Shown: one piece after another, positions 19,426-30,158 of the stretch
Numbering within the stretch: position 1 is the stretch's first letter
Layout of the letters: every line of letters starts with the position of its first letter
NCBI RefSeq assembly: GCF_001429505.1
Contig: NZ_LMJW01000006.1
Coordinates: forward strand, 1-57,841
DNA length: 57,841 bases
DNA from: Allobosea sp. Root483D1
GTDB lineage: Bacteria > Pseudomonadota > Alphaproteobacteria > Rhizobiales > Beijerinckiaceae
Direction of reading: 5' to 3'
Translations under genes and position numbers: made by a program
Notes under the pieces: model-generated
Databases searched by the model: none
What the model saw: only the letters and a program-made list of their open reading frames with translations
What the model was told of the DNA's origin: nothing

Positions 19426-20781
19426 TCAGGCAGCCAGGTCGGGCCGCTCCACCGCCCGGCCGAACAGTGAATTCGACCCGGCACGTTCGATTTCGACCAG
19501 GATGCGATCGCCGATCCGGTGCGTCGCGCTCTCGATCTGGACCGCCTGCATATAGGGTGTCTTGCCGGCGAGCTGGCCGGGATGCCGGCCGGTCCGCTCG
19601 ATCAGGATCTCGACGGTGCGCCCGACCATGGCGTGGTTGAACTCCTGCCGGTGCTGCTCGACCAGGCCCTGCAGCCGCTGCAGCCGCTCGTCCATCACGG
19701 CGAGCGGGACCTGCTCGGAGAGCTCCGCCGCGGGCGTGCCCGGGCGCGGCGAATACTTGAACGAATAGACCGAGGCGAAGCGCACATCGGCGATCAGCCG
19801 CAGCGTGTCCTCGAAATCGGCATCGCTCTCGCCGGGGAAGCCGACGATGAAGTCGGAGGAGAGGGCAATGTCGGGCCGCGCGTCACGAATCCTGTCGATC
19901 AGTCTGCGGTACTCGTCGGCGGTATGCTTGCGGTTCATTGCGGCAAGGATCCGGTCGGACCCCGCCTGCACCGGCAGATGCAGGAACGGCATCACCTGCG
20001 GCAGGTCGCGATGGGCGGCGATCAATTCGTCGTCCATGTCGCGCGGATGGCTCGTCGTGTAGCGGATGCGAGCGATGCCCGGCACCTCGGCGATGCGGGC
20101 CATCAATCGCGCCAGGGTCCAGATGGCGCCGTCCGGTCCCTCGCCATGATAGGCGTTGACGTTCTGGCCGAGCAGCGAGACGTCCTGCACGCCGGCCTGC
20201 GCCAGCCGCTCGACCTCGGCGAGTACCTGCGCGACCGGGCGCGAGAATTCGGCGCCGCGGGTGTAGGGCACGACGCAGAAGGCGCAGAACTTGTCGCAGC
20301 CTTCCTGCACGGTGACGAAGGCCGAGATGCCGCGGGCCACGATCGCGGCCGGCTTCGGCGCCGGCAGGTGGCCGAACTTGTCCTCGGGCGGCAATTCGGT
20401 GTCGACGACGCGGCCGCGCTTCGCCTGGGCGAGCAGTTCGGGCAGGCGGTGATAGGTCTGCGGCCCGATGACGAGGTCGACGGCCGGCTGCCGGCGCTGG
20501 ATCTCCGCGCCTTCCGCCTGCGCGACGCAGCCGGCGACGACCAGCGTGGTCTCGCGCCCTTGCGCCTTTCGCTCGCGCTTCAGGTCGCGCAGCTTGCCGA
20601 GCTCGGTATAGACCTTGTGCGCTGCCCGCTCGCGGATATGGCAGGTGTTGAGCAGGATGAGGTCGGCGTCGTCAGGCGTCGCAGTCTCGACATAGCCCTG
20701 CTCGCCGAGGACGTCGGCCATGCGCTGGCCATCATAGACGTTCATCTGGCAGCCATAGGACTTGATGTGGACTTTCTTCAT
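19426..20781 (-). CDS. miaB: tRNA-2-methylthio-N6-dimethylallyladenosine synthase
   Basis: MiaB is a radical-SAM methylthiotransferase that modifies i6A37 in tRNAs reading UNN codons. The N-terminal UPF0004 domain has the cluster cysteines C11, C47 and C85. The radical-SAM motif is [20 protein letters not shown] domain closes the protein ([20 protein letters not shown]). I used ATG 20781 ([13 protein letters not shown]) instead of the TTG one codon earlier. Length 451 residues, normal. Confidence 0.97.
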   Translation of the reverse strand: MKKVHIKSYGCQMNVYDGQRMADVLGEQGYVETATPDDADLILLNTCHIRERAAHKVYTELGKLRDLKRERKAQGRETTLVVAGCVAQAEGAEIQRRQPAVDLVIGPQTYHRLPELLAQAKRGRVVDTELPPEDKFGHLPAPKPAAIVARGISAFVTVQEGCDKFCAFCVVPYTRGAEFSRPVAQVLAEVERLAQAGVQDVSLLGQNVNAYHGEGPDGAIWTLARLMARIAEVPGIARIRYTTSHPRDMDDELIAAHRDLPQVMPFLHLPVQAGSDRILAAMNRKHTADEYRRLIDRIRDARPDIALSSDFIVGFPGESDADFEDTLRLIADVRFASVYSFKYSPRPGTPAAELSEQVPLAVMDERLQRLQGLVEQHRQEFNHAMVGRTVEILIERTGRHPGQLAGKTPYMQAVQIESATHRIGDRILVEIERAGSNSLFGRAVERPDLAA

Positions 20782-20905
20782 CAACGCTGATCCGGCCTCA
20801 ACCGCGTCTCCTTATCCCAATCGCCCCGACGATGGGAATCATATCGCCGTCGCTGGTCGCCACGCAATATCCGGGCCGCAACAGTCCAAGCTGTTCGAAT
20901 CTGGC

Positions 20906-21703
20906 TCAGGCGCGTGACCGGCCGGTGACGGCCTCTTGCCGCGCCCGCCGGATCGAAATCTCGGCGAGGCGCGTCGCCTCCTTGCGCGAAAGCTTGCGGC
21001 CCATCCGGATCGGCTCGCCCCAGGCGAGCTCGACGTCGATGGCACCGGAATTGATCATCGCCTGCAAATGCGGCGCGAGTTCGGTATCGCCATACCAGGC
21101 AAGCGCCGAGCGTTCGGCCCGCCCGCCGCGCAGGCCGTGGAAGCCGGTATAGGTGATGCAGAGCGGATAGACCGTGGTCTCGGCCTCGTCCGCCCCGCGC
21201 ACGGCTTCGTGAGCGGCGCCGAGCAGCGAGGAACGGAGCGGCACGATACGCGTGCCGTCGCCGGTCGTACCCTCCGCAAACAGCACCACCGACTGCCCGT
21301 TCTGCAGCCGCCGTCCCATCTCGCTGGCGACGCCGACGGTGGCGCCGCGGCGCATCCTGTCGATGAAGACGGTGCGCTGTAGCGTCGAGAGCCAGCCGAC
21401 CACCGGCCAGGTCGCGACCTCGGCCTTGGCGACGAAGGAGAGCGGCCCCGTCGTGCCGACGACGGGGATATCGAGCCATGAGATGTGGTTGGCGACGATC
21501 AGCCCGCCCTCTCCTGGCCGGGGAGCCTCTCCGTGCGCGGTGATTCGCACGCCGAAGCTGCGGCAGACCAGCTTCTGGAACAGCCGGGTGAAATAGAACG
21601 GCCGCCCGAATCGCATCGCGACGAGCTGGGGCGGGATCAGGATGAGCGTGCCAAGGACGAGCAGCGCGAGTCGCGCCATGGCGCCGGGACGGAGGCCTTT
21701 CAT
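20906..21703 (-). CDS. plsC: 1-acyl-sn-glycerol-3-phosphate acyltransferase (PlsC type)
   Basis: This membrane enzyme makes phosphatidic acid from lysophosphatidate. The acyltransferase motif NHISWLD (HX4D) and the second motif LFAEGTTGDG (Ala in place of the usual Pro) are present. A hydrophobic N-terminal segment (LALLVLGTLILIPPQLVAM) anchors it. I chose ATG 21703 (MKGLRPGAMAR); the longer frame begins at a GTG. The C-terminus is basic. It lies 124 bases upstream of miaB. Confidence 0.9.
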   Translation of the reverse strand: MKGLRPGAMARLALLVLGTLILIPPQLVAMRFGRPFYFTRLFQKLVCRSFGVRITAHGEAPRPGEGGLIVANHISWLDIPVVGTTGPLSFVAKAEVATWPVVGWLSTLQRTVFIDRMRRGATVGVASEMGRRLQNGQSVVLFAEGTTGDGTRIVPLRSSLLGAAHEAVRGADEAETTVYPLCITYTGFHGLRGGRAERSALAWYGDTELAPHLQAMINSGAIDVELAWGEPIRMGRKLSRKEATRLAEISIRRARQEAVTGRSRA

Positions 21704-21797
21704 GCTGAGCCGTTCATTCTCTGCGTTGGCGCTCCGCGGGTGCGGCACCGGCTATAATTGGGCTTTCCCGGGCCGTCTATGGCAGGTGCCGTGCCCT

Positions 21798-22295
21798 TCA
21801 GCCGAGATCGCGCCGCATCACCAGCGCTGCAACGCGGCTGCCGTCGAGCTTGGGGTAATAGCCCTCGCGTCGGCCGACGATCTCGAAACCGAGCCGATTG
21901 TAGAGAGCGATCGCCGGCGCGTTGCCCTCCTCGACCTCGAGGAAGAGCCGCGCCACCCTGCGCGCTGCCAGTTGCGCCAGATGGGCGCAGAGCAGCGTCT
22001 GCCCGAGCCCGGACCGCCGCCGCCCGCCGGCAACCACGATGCTGAGGATCTCCGCCTCGTCGGAGGCGATTCGCGACATCACGAAGCCGCAGGGTTCACT
22101 GGTGCTGCCGATGAACACGCCCTCGGCCACGACAGCCGGATCGGTGAGCAGCGCCGCGCATTCGCCGGGCTCCCAGAGGCGCGCGAAGCCGCCCTGGTGA
22201 TGCAGAGCCGCGACCCGCCTGGCATGGCGGACGTCGAGCAGGCCGGTCCGGCCCATCTTCGGCCGGCGCCTGAACAGGGATCGGAACCAGTCCAT
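21798..22295 (-). CDS. rimI: ribosomal-protein-alanine N-acetyltransferase RimI
   Basis: A GNAT acetyltransferase of the RimI family (N-terminal acetylation of ribosomal S18). The acetyl-CoA loop reads GRRRSGLGQTLLCAHL, and the C-terminal motif LEVEEGNAPAIALYNRLGFE is diagnostic. A basic N-terminal tail of ~15 residues precedes the domain. It lies downstream of tsaB, the usual partner, but is separated by a palindromic repeat element at 22305-22415. Confidence 0.9.
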   Translation of the reverse strand: MDWFRSLFRRRPKMGRTGLLDVRHARRVAALHHQGGFARLWEPGECAALLTDPAVVAEGVFIGSTSEPCGFVMSRIASDEAEILSIVVAGGRRRSGLGQTLLCAHLAQLAARRVARLFLEVEEGNAPAIALYNRLGFEIVGRREGYYPKLDGSRVAALVMRRDLG

Positions 22296-22304
22296 CGCCT
22301 GCTA

Positions 22305-22415
22305 GATCACGATGATCTTGGATCGAATCGATCCAAGATCATCGTGATCGGTTCCAAGAGTTCAGAGCAGGATTCCTGCGAAAAACCGGTTCCCACTTTT
22401 TCGCATCCTGCTCTA
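22305..22415 (-). repeat. mosaic palindromic intergenic repeat, copy 1
   Basis: On the minus strand, module A (22364-22415) has the core GCGAAAAAGTGGGAACCGG with outer arms GAGCAGGAT / ATCCTGCTC. After a 14-base spacer comes module B (22305-22349), a 45-base perfect palindrome with 22-base arms and one central base, bounded by GATCACG and CGTGATC. The element's first three bases are the TAG stop codon of tsaB. It resembles the RIME-type mosaic elements of rhizobia. Other copies are at 31426, 38913 and 48938. Confidence 0.88.
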
Positions 22416-23096
22416 GCGCCGCGGCAGCCGGGCGCGATCCTGCGGCGTCGTTTCCGGCGGCTTGAGGTAGAGCGGGCGCGGCGGCGCGCTCTCGGGATCG
22501 GCGATCAGCCCGAGCCGGGCCACCCAGGTCACGTCCGGCGCCTTGGCGTCGTCGACCACGAGCGCGTCGAGGCCGATCGCCCAGGCCTCGTTGGCGACGG
22601 CGAGCGCGGCCGAGCCGACCAGCGAGACCGGGCCGGCGCCGATGGCGCGAGCGGCATCGCGATGGTTGACCTGGCGCACCGAGACGAGCTGCTTGCCCTG
22701 CGCGTTCATCGCCTGGAACCAGACCTGGCCGTGCCTGGCGTCGACGGCAGCGGCGACGACACGTCCGCCCTCCCGGCCGATGAAGGGCGCGGCGCTGGCG
22801 GCCAGTGTCGAGATCCCGATCGCGGGGATGCCGGCGGCGAGCGCGATCGCGCGGGCCGCGCTGATACCGACGCGCAGGCCGGTATAGCTGCCGGGACCGA
22901 TGGTCACGGCGACGCGGTCGAGCGAAGAGAAGCCGCCCTCAATCTTGCCCATCACCCGCTCGATCATCGGCATCAGCGCTTCGGCATGGCCGCGCTCCAT
23001 CGCGATCTGCTCGATCGCGATGGGAGCGGGGTCGCTGGTGTCCAGCACGCAGGCCGAGCAGGCGCCGAGCGCGGTGTCTATCGCGAGGATGCGCAT
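22413..23096 (-). CDS. tsaB: tRNA threonylcarbamoyladenosine biosynthesis protein TsaB
   Basis: TsaB is the non-catalytic ASKHA-fold partner of TsaD in t6A37 synthesis. The N-terminal MRILAIDTALGACSACV and the segment VTIGPGSYTGLRVGISAARAIALA are family hallmarks. The 227-residue length is normal. The stop codon TAG is the first triplet of a palindromic repeat, so the original C-terminus may have been altered by a few residues. rimI lies beyond the repeat. Confidence 0.95.
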   Translation of the reverse strand: MRILAIDTALGACSACVLDTSDPAPIAIEQIAMERGHAEALMPMIERVMGKIEGGFSSLDRVAVTIGPGSYTGLRVGISAARAIALAAGIPAIGISTLAASAAPFIGREGGRVVAAAVDARHGQVWFQAMNAQGKQLVSVRQVNHRDAARAIGAGPVSLVGSAALAVANEAWAIGLDALVVDDAKAPDVTWVARLGLIADPESAPPRPLYLKPPETTPQDRARLPRR

Positions 23097-23134
23097 CAGG
23101 GCTTAGGTCCAGTCGAGTGCGATGCGGGGGGTGA

Positions 23135-23701
23135 TCAAACCGCCTCGACCTCGCGCACCTGCGGCAGGAAATGCCGCAGCAGGTTCTGGATGCCGTGCTT
23201 CAGCGTCGCGGTCGAGGAGGGGCAGCCCGAGCAGGAGCCCTTCATGACGAGGTAGACCGTGCCGTCTTTGAAACCGCGGAAGGTGATGTCGCCGCCATCG
23301 CCGGCGACGGCCGGGCGGATGCGGGTCTCGAGCAGTTCCTTGATCGTCTCGACGGTCGCGGCGTCCTCGTCGGCGAAGAATTCTTCCTCGCTCTCGGCGA
23401 GCGCGTCGGTCGGGGCGCCGTCGCTCATCAGCGGCGCGCCCGACATGTAATGTTCCATGATCGCGCCGAGGATGGCGGGCTTGAGATGCGGCCACTCGCC
23501 CTCGGCCTTGGTCACGGTGATGAAATCCGAGCCGAAGAACACGGCGGAGACACCCTTGACGCCGAACAGGCGGATGGCGAGCGGCGAACGCTCGGCCAGG
23601 GCGGGATCACGCAATTCGATCGGCCCTTCCGGCGAGACGCTGCGGCCGGGCAGGAACTTCAAGGTGGCGGGGTTGGGCGTGGCTTCGGTCTGGATGAACA
23701 T
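23135..23701 (-). CDS. NifU-like Fe-S scaffold protein (Nfu)
   Basis: A carrier that receives and delivers Fe-S clusters. The N-terminal ~90 residues form the Nfu_N domain (FIQTEATPNPATLKFLPGR). The C-terminal NifU-like domain has TRIRPAVAGDGGDITFRGF and the cluster ligands C157 and C160 in the GSCSGCPSS segment. Length 188 residues, usual for alphaproteobacterial Nfu. It lies 38 bases from tsaB. Confidence 0.94.
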   Translation of the reverse strand: MFIQTEATPNPATLKFLPGRSVSPEGPIELRDPALAERSPLAIRLFGVKGVSAVFFGSDFITVTKAEGEWPHLKPAILGAIMEHYMSGAPLMSDGAPTDALAESEEEFFADEDAATVETIKELLETRIRPAVAGDGGDITFRGFKDGTVYLVMKGSCSGCPSSTATLKHGIQNLLRHFLPQVREVEAV

Positions 23702-23794
23702 GGCTTTGTCTCCGGCGCCGGCGGGTCAAGGCCGCCGTTCCTGTTCCCGATATAGGCCGGACGCTGGAATCATTCCAGCAGCTGTGACCGCGGA

Positions 23795-24289
23795 TCAGGC
23801 CAGCGCGTCGATTTCCTCGTCGGCGAGATGGCCGGGAACGATCGCGACCGGGATCGGAAAGCTGCCGGCGCCCTTGCCGGCGAGCGCGCTGACCAGCGGG
23901 CCCGGCCCATCGCGGCCGGTGCCGGCGGCGAGCACCAGCAGCGAGATGTCCTCGTCGGCCTCGATCAGCTTGACCATCTCGTCGGCCTTGATGCCGGTGC
24001 GCACGACTTTCTCGGGCTCCAGCCCGGCCAGCGAGCGCACGGCGGCGGCGGCGGCGTCGATCAGCTCCTGCGCTTCGGCTTCAGCGTCGGCTTGCACCAT
24101 GTCGCCGACGCCGAGCCAGGTCTCGTCCGGCGGCGGGGTCACCACGCCGAGCAGCACGATCGACGCGCCCAGGCGGGCGCAGCGCCGCGCCGCAAAGCGC
24201 ACCGCCTTGGAGCATTCCTCGCTGTCGTCGACGACAGCGAGGAATTTCGGGCGATGGCCCGTCTCATAGGATCGCCGTCTCTTGACCAT
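23795..24289 (-). CDS. universal stress protein (UspA family)
   Basis: A cytoplasmic Usp-fold protein of 164 residues. The N-terminal strand KFLAVVDDSEECSKAVRFAARR and the C-terminal region LVLAAGTGRDGPGPLVSALAGKGAGSFPIPVAIVPG, read in pieces, match the family; the nucleotide-binding G-2x-G-9x-G pattern is only partly kept. The gene is in the usual rhizobial position between nfu and trpS. Its physiological role is unknown. Confidence 0.88.
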   Translation of the reverse strand: MVKRRRSYETGHRPKFLAVVDDSEECSKAVRFAARRCARLGASIVLLGVVTPPPDETWLGVGDMVQADAEAEAQELIDAAAAAVRSLAGLEPEKVVRTGIKADEMVKLIEADEDISLLVLAAGTGRDGPGPLVSALAGKGAGSFPIPVAIVPGHLADEEIDALA

Positions 24290-24375
24290 TGCTATCGCCT
24301 GCCACCGATTTCAGGACATGTCATGGTGACAGGCGTCGCAAGGTCAGCGCAAGCCTCCCTGCGGCGCCTGCCGGA

Positions 24376-25437
24376 TCAGCGCCGGCGCACGAAGCCGGTG
24401 ATGTCCTTGACGTCGAGCATGATCGGGGCGGCGATCGTCGCGGCCCGGTCGGCGCCGTCGCTGAGGATGTCGTCGATATGGCCGGGATCGGCCAAAAGAC
24501 GGCGCATCTCGTCGGCGATCGGCGCGAGCTTGCCGACGGCGAGCTCAACCAGCGCCGCCTTGAAGCCGGAGAACTGGCTGCCGCCGAACTGTCCGAGCAC
24601 CTGAGTCTTGGTCTCGCCGGAGAGGCCGGCATAGATACCGACCAGGTTCTCGGCCTCCGGCCGGCCTTCCAGCCCCTTCTCCTCGGAGGGCAGTGCCTCC
24701 GGATCGGTCTTCGCCTTGCGGATCTTCTGGGCGATCATGTCGGCATCGTCGGTCAGGTTGATGCGCGAATAATCTGACGGGTCCGACTTCGACATCTTCT
24801 TGGTGCCGTCGCGCAGGCTCATCACCCGCGGCGCCGGACCCTGGATCATCGGCTCGGGCAGCGGGAAATAGCCGAGTTCGCCGGTGCCGACGCCGAGTTC
24901 GGCGATGCGCTCGGCGAAGTCGTTGTTGAACTTCTGGGCGATGTCGCGGGTCAGCTCGAGATGCTGCTTCTGGTCCTCGCCAACCGGGACATGCGTCGCC
25001 TTGTAGAGCAGGATGTCGGCCGCCATCAGCACGGGGTAATCGTAAAGCCCGACCGAGGCGTTCTCGCGATCCTTGCCGGCCTTCTCCTTGAACTGCGTCA
25101 TGCGGTTGAGCCAGCCGAGCCGGGCGATCGTGTTGAACACCCAGGCGAGCTCGGCGTGGCCGGAGACCTGGCTCTGGTTGAAGATGATGCTCTTCTTCGG
25201 ATCGACGCCGGCTGCGATATAAGCGGCCGCCACCTCGCGCGTGGCGCGGGTCAACTCCGTCGGACCGCCCCAGACGTCGAGCCCCTGCGTGATCGCGTGC
25301 ATGTCGACGACGCAATAGATGCAGTCATGGGTCTTCTGCATCGCGACCCAGTTCACTAGCGCGCCGAGATAATTGCCGAGATGGAGCGTCGAGGTCGGCT
25401 GCATGCCGGAGAAGACGCGGGGAGAGAAAGCGGCCAT
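24376..25437 (-). CDS. trpS: tryptophan-tRNA ligase
   Basis: A class I aminoacyl-tRNA synthetase charging tRNA-Trp. The HIGH-type motif is TLHLGNYLG (near residue 20), preceded by FSGMQPTS. The KMSKS loop is seen as [16 protein letters not shown] near residue 215. The length of 353 residues is normal. Located between the Usp gene and murJ, an order common in Rhizobiales. Confidence 0.97.
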   Translation of the reverse strand: MAAFSPRVFSGMQPTSTLHLGNYLGALVNWVAMQKTHDCIYCVVDMHAITQGLDVWGGPTELTRATREVAAAYIAAGVDPKKSIIFNQSQVSGHAELAWVFNTIARLGWLNRMTQFKEKAGKDRENASVGLYDYPVLMAADILLYKATHVPVGEDQKQHLELTRDIAQKFNNDFAERIAELGVGTGELGYFPLPEPMIQGPAPRVMSLRDGTKKMSKSDPSDYSRINLTDDADMIAQKIRKAKTDPEALPSEEKGLEGRPEAENLVGIYAGLSGETKTQVLGQFGGSQFSGFKAALVELAVGKLAPIADEMRRLLADPGHIDDILSDGADRAATIAAPIMLDVKDITGFVRRR

Positions 25438-25488
25438 GGGGCGCTCCGTCGTCAGGGCGGAAAAAGTCTTGAGTCGGGGTCGATCGGC

Positions 25489-27105
25489 TCAGGAACGCGG
25501 CGTTCTGACGGATGCGCCGCGAAGGCGCAAGAGCCAGGGCGGCAGCACAGCGTCGAAGGCGCCGAGCAGGAAGCCGGCGACGGCGTAGGTCGCGGCGCCC
25601 GCGCAGCACAGGAGCGCCAGTGCGCCGGCCCGTCGCAACACCGGTTCGCCCGGATTCAGGGCGGAGAGGAGCGGCCTGATCGTGGCCTCGAGCGCCGGCA
25701 CCATGATCGCGGCGGCGATGAGGATGGCGAGGATCGCCCCGGCATCGGCCCAGCGCGGCCGCCACAGGCCGGCCCATAGCAGATGAACGCCGAGCAGCCC
25801 CGCCTGGACGATGAAGGCGAGGCTCGCCGCCAGTGCCCCGATCATCGCCGCATCGCGCCAGCCGAGCAGGAGATAGCCGCTGAGCGCCGCGACGGCGACC
25901 GCGGCAAAGCCGGCGATCACCGGCAAACGCGGTTGCCTGCGCACGAAATAAACCTGTCCGAAGACCTTGGCTGCAAGCGCGAAGGGCAGGCCGCAGGCGA
26001 AAGCGGCGAGCGCGGCGGCCGTACGCTCGCGATCGGCGGCGTTGAACTGCCCGTTCTCGAACAATACCGAGACGATCGGCTCCGCCAGTACGAACAGGGC
26101 CGCGGTGGCCGGGATCGCCAGCGCCAGTCCGAGCGCCAGTGCCCGGCCGAGCAGCGCGTCGTGGTCTGCCTGCGATATGTCGCCCGCCATGGCCGAGAGC
26201 ACGACCGTGCCCATGGCGACGCCGAAGAAGGAGAGCGGGAGCTGGAAGACGCGGTCGGCGTAATACAGCGCCGAGACCGACCCAGCCTCCGTCGAGGCGA
26301 TCTGGGTCGAAATCAGCAGCACGAGCTGGCCGGCCGAAGCGGCGAGCAGTGTCGCTCCGCCGGTCCTGACCAATCGCGTCATGTCCGGCGACCAGCGCAG
26401 GCCGGGCCGCGGCAGGCCGATGCCGCGCAGGCGCAGCAGGATCATGGCGAGATGGGCGAGGCCGGTCAGGCTGAGGCAGCCGGCGAGCAAGGTCGCGCTG
26501 GCATGGCTGTCGCCGCCGCGGAACGATTCGAACAGCAGCGCGGCGAGCAGGATCGCGTTCATCAAGGCTGGCGCCAGCGCCGCCACGGTGAAACGCCCTT
26601 CGGCATTGAGCAGCGCCGCGAGCAGGGCGGCGAGCGTGGTCAGCAGCACGAAGGGCAGCATCAGCCGGGTGTAGAAGGCAGCGAGCGCCAGCGTCTGCGG
26701 CTCATCCGCAAAGCCGCCGGCCAGCCCGAGCACGACCCAGGGCGCGAAAATCTCCGCCAGAACGACGAAACCGATCAGTAGCAGGCCAAGCTGGCTCGCG
26801 GCCGCGCCGGCGAAGCGCTTTGCCTCCTTGTCGCCGCGCTCGGCTTTGATGGCGAGATAGAGCGGCACGAAGGGCGCGTTCAACCCGCCCTCACCGAGTA
26901 CCCGCCGGACCAGATTGGGCAGTCTTAGTGCCGCGAGAAAGGCGTCCGCCACCGGACCTGTGCCGAGCAGGCGCGCGATCAGCACGTCGCGGGCAAAACC
27001 AAGCAGACGCGACAGGATCGTCGCCGCTCCGACGATGGCGGAATCGCGGGCGAGGCGAGAGGATGGCTGTGGCGATCTGCCGTTCGCGACCGGCTCCTCG
27101 GTCAC
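25489..27105 (-). CDS. murJ: lipid II flippase MurJ
   Basis: MurJ moves lipid-linked peptidoglycan precursors across the inner membrane. The 538-residue protein has about fourteen hydrophobic segments. The signature ATILSRLLGFARDVLIARLLG and the following ADAFLAALRLPNLVRRVLGEG are typical, including the conserved Arg residues of the central cavity. The start GTG overlaps the stop of the upstream toxin-like gene (GTGA), which couples translation of an essential gene to a toxin-antitoxin operon. Confidence 0.95.
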   Translation of the reverse strand: MTEEPVANGRSPQPSSRLARDSAIVGAATILSRLLGFARDVLIARLLGTGPVADAFLAALRLPNLVRRVLGEGGLNAPFVPLYLAIKAERGDKEAKRFAGAAASQLGLLLIGFVVLAEIFAPWVVLGLAGGFADEPQTLALAAFYTRLMLPFVLLTTLAALLAALLNAEGRFTVAALAPALMNAILLAALLFESFRGGDSHASATLLAGCLSLTGLAHLAMILLRLRGIGLPRPGLRWSPDMTRLVRTGGATLLAASAGQLVLLISTQIASTEAGSVSALYYADRVFQLPLSFFGVAMGTVVLSAMAGDISQADHDALLGRALALGLALAIPATAALFVLAEPIVSVLFENGQFNAADRERTAAALAAFACGLPFALAAKVFGQVYFVRRQPRLPVIAGFAAVAVAALSGYLLLGWRDAAMIGALAASLAFIVQAGLLGVHLLWAGLWRPRWADAGAILAILIAAAIMVPALEATIRPLLSALNPGEPVLRRAGALALLCCAGAATYAVAGFLLGAFDAVLPPWLLRLRGASVRTPRS

Positions 27106-27416
27106 AGCCCGAGGTCCTCACGCAGGCGGGTGATCTGGTGCATGCGCTGATGCAGGATCGTGACGATACCGATGTCGCCATTCGCTAGGCGGCGCCAAGA
27201 GATGACATGGCGTTCGTAGCGCACCATGAAGCCATCGACGCCGAACTCGGCCGGAACCGGACGCGACATCGCGGCATGCGTATCGATGCGGCCGAACGTC
27301 TCGAACAGCCCCTCGATATAGCGCCGTGCCTGATCCTCACCCCAGCGCTCACGCGTGTAGTGGTAGATCTCGTCGAGGCGGTGCGAGGCCGTTTCCTGGA
27401 TACGAACCGCAGCCAT
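27102..27416 (-). CDS. ParE/RelE-family toxin
   Basis: A 104-residue protein of the ParE/RelE toxin superfamily, in which RelE members cleave mRNA and ParE members poison gyrase. The N-terminal VRIQETASHRLDEIYHYTRERWGEDQARRYIEGL and the strand FMVRYERHVISWRRLANGDIGIVTILHQRM, in parts, give the expected helix-helix-strand pattern. It follows the antitoxin gene by six bases and overlaps the murJ start by four. The target is not predictable from sequence. Confidence 0.87.
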   Translation of the reverse strand: MAAVRIQETASHRLDEIYHYTRERWGEDQARRYIEGLFETFGRIDTHAAMSRPVPAEFGVDGFMVRYERHVISWRRLANGDIGIVTILHQRMHQITRLREDLGL

Positions 27417-27422
27417 CGACCA

Positions 27423-27677
27423 TCAGGCCTGGTTGCGCGCGATCACCTCGGCGGCTGTGAGCGGTCGATAGGCGGAATCAGGAGCGGCGAACGCCTGCTG
27501 CAACTCGGCCTTCAGCCGCTCGAAAGCCGCCTGCTCTGTCTGCTCCTTGTCGCGACGGATCAGGTCGCGAACATACTCGCTGACATTCTCGTAATCGCCG
27601 TCCGGGCCGACATTCTCGGCAACGAAATCGCTCAGGGGGCCGCTGATCCGGACGGTCATGGTGGTCGTGCGCGGCAT
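27423..27677 (-). CDS. ParD-like ribbon-helix-helix antitoxin
   Basis: An 84-residue antitoxin that should bind the adjacent ParE-like toxin and repress its own promoter. The N-terminal strand TTTMTVRISGPLSDFVAENV and helix SEYVRDLIRRDKEQTEQAAF fit a ribbon-helix-helix domain. The C-terminal half (LKAELQQAFAAPDSAYRPLT) is the expected toxin-binding tail. I chose ATG 27677, which has AAGGAG seven bases upstream, not the ATG-like start further out. An inverted repeat overlaps its ribosome-binding site. Confidence 0.88.
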   Translation of the reverse strand: MPRTTTMTVRISGPLSDFVAENVGPDGDYENVSEYVRDLIRRDKEQTEQAAFERLKAELQQAFAAPDSAYRPLTAAEVIARNQA

Positions 27678-27687
27678 TGGCTCGCTC

Positions 27688-27720
27688 CTTGTCTTCAATA
27701 TGCACAAAGATGAAGACAAG
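27688..27720. promoter_or_regulatory. inverted repeat, candidate ParD operator
   Basis: CTTGTCTTCA (27688-27697) and TGAAGACAAG (27711-27720) form perfect 10-base arms separated by 13 bases. The proximal arm overlaps the AAGGAG ribosome-binding site of the antitoxin. Ribbon-helix-helix antitoxins autoregulate through such palindromes. The A/T-rich centre (CATATT on the minus strand) could include a -10 element. Confidence 0.55.
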
Positions 27721-27743
27721 TGCCAGCCAAACGGCCTCTCCCG

Positions 27744-29050
<1,307 letters not shown>

Positions 29051-29051
<1 letters not shown>

Positions 29052-29551
29052 CAAACAGGTTCCTGGATCATGATCAGCGCGGGGCCGTCGCCGGTCTCGC
29101 GAATATCGAGGGCCGTGAAGCCCGCCTTCTCATAGGCGCGGATCGCGGCGAGATTCTCCGGATCGGGGTCGATCACCACCCGCGGCGCACCCTGCGCGAG
29201 CAGATGCCGGGTAAACGCGCCGATGAAGCGCGTGCCATGGCCGTGGCCGAGCATGTCGGCTTCGCCGATGAACTGGTCGATGCCGCGCGTGCCGGCCGGC
29301 TGGTCCTGCAGCGGGTAGTCTGGCCAGAGCGCCGGATCCCAGCTCTGCTGATGGGCGAAGGGGCGCCCGTCATGGCTGACGATCAGCGCTTCCATGCTCG
29401 GATCGCCGAAGATGCGCGCGATCTCGGCGAGCTCCTCGTCGGGGTCGCCCCACCAGCGCCGGACATGGTCCTGTTCGAGCCAGCGCGCCAGCAGCGGGAA
29501 ATCGTCTGTTGTCGCGGGCGCGAAGGCGTAGCCGTCGGCGACGAAATTCAT
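29051..29551 (-). CDS. GNAT acetyltransferase, AAC(6')-like
   Basis: A 166-residue acetyltransferase of the aminoglycoside 6'-N-acetyltransferase/siderophore acetyltransferase type. Visible features are [45 protein letters not shown] (acetyl-CoA loop) and [21 protein letters not shown]. The substrate cannot be told and it need not act on antibiotics. It sits inside the hslV-hslU operon, overlapping hslV by four bases and hslU by one, so all three are translationally coupled. Confidence 0.85.
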
Positions 29552-30117
29552 GCGCTCTCCAGGGTCTCGATGACGAGCGAGTGATTGGTGTAGACGCAGA
29601 TGTCGCCGGCGATCTTCATTGCCTTGCGCACGATCGTCTCTGCATCGGCCTCGACATCGACCAAAGCGCGGGCCGCGGCGAGCGCGTAATTGCCGCCTGA
29701 GCCGATCGCCATCACCGAGCCATGCTCGGAAGCTTCCGGCTCGAGCACGTCGCCGGTGCCGGAGATCAGCAGCGAGACCTCCTTGTCGGCGACGAGCAGC
29801 ATCGCTTCGAGCCGGCGCAGATAGCGGTCGGTGCGCCAGTCCTTGGCGAGCTCGACGCAGGCGCGCAGCAATTGCGTCGGGAATTGCTCCAGCTTTGCCT
29901 CCAGCCGCTCGAACAGGGTGAAGGCGTCGGCGGTGGCGCCGGCGAAACCGGCGATCACCGCACCCTTGGCGAGGCGGCGCACCTTTTTGGCATTGCCCTT
30001 CATGATCGTCGGGCCGAGCGAGACCTGGCCGTCGCCGCCGATCACGACACGGCCGCCCTTGCGCACCATCAGGATGGTGGTCGCGTGCATCAGCGGGGCA
30101 TTGCTAGTCTCGGACAT
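29548..30117 (-). CDS. hslV: ATP-dependent protease peptidase subunit HslV
   Basis: HslV is the proteasome-like peptidase partner of HslU. The N-terminal [25 protein letters not shown] contains the catalytic Thr, exposed after removal of a short ~11-residue leader. [20 protein letters not shown] and [18 protein letters not shown] are also diagnostic. Length 189. The gene is first in the hslV-GNAT-hslU operon. Confidence 0.97.
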   Translation of the reverse strand: MSETSNAPLMHATTILMVRKGGRVVIGGDGQVSLGPTIMKGNAKKVRRLAKGAVIAGFAGATADAFTLFERLEAKLEQFPTQLLRACVELAKDWRTDRYLRRLEAMLLVADKEVSLLISGTGDVLEPEASEHGSVMAIGSGGNYALAAARALVDVEADAETIVRKAMKIAGDICVYTNHSLVIETLESA

Positions 30118-30158
30118 CGCGATTCGATCTCGGTCAATGGCACTCAGGAACCGCCAAC

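Noticed and set aside
22364..22415. Short peptide frames (reading like EKPVPTFS) in intergenic regions
   Set aside because: They are translations of the palindromic repeat core, occur at several copies, and often appear as spurious genes in rhizobial annotations.
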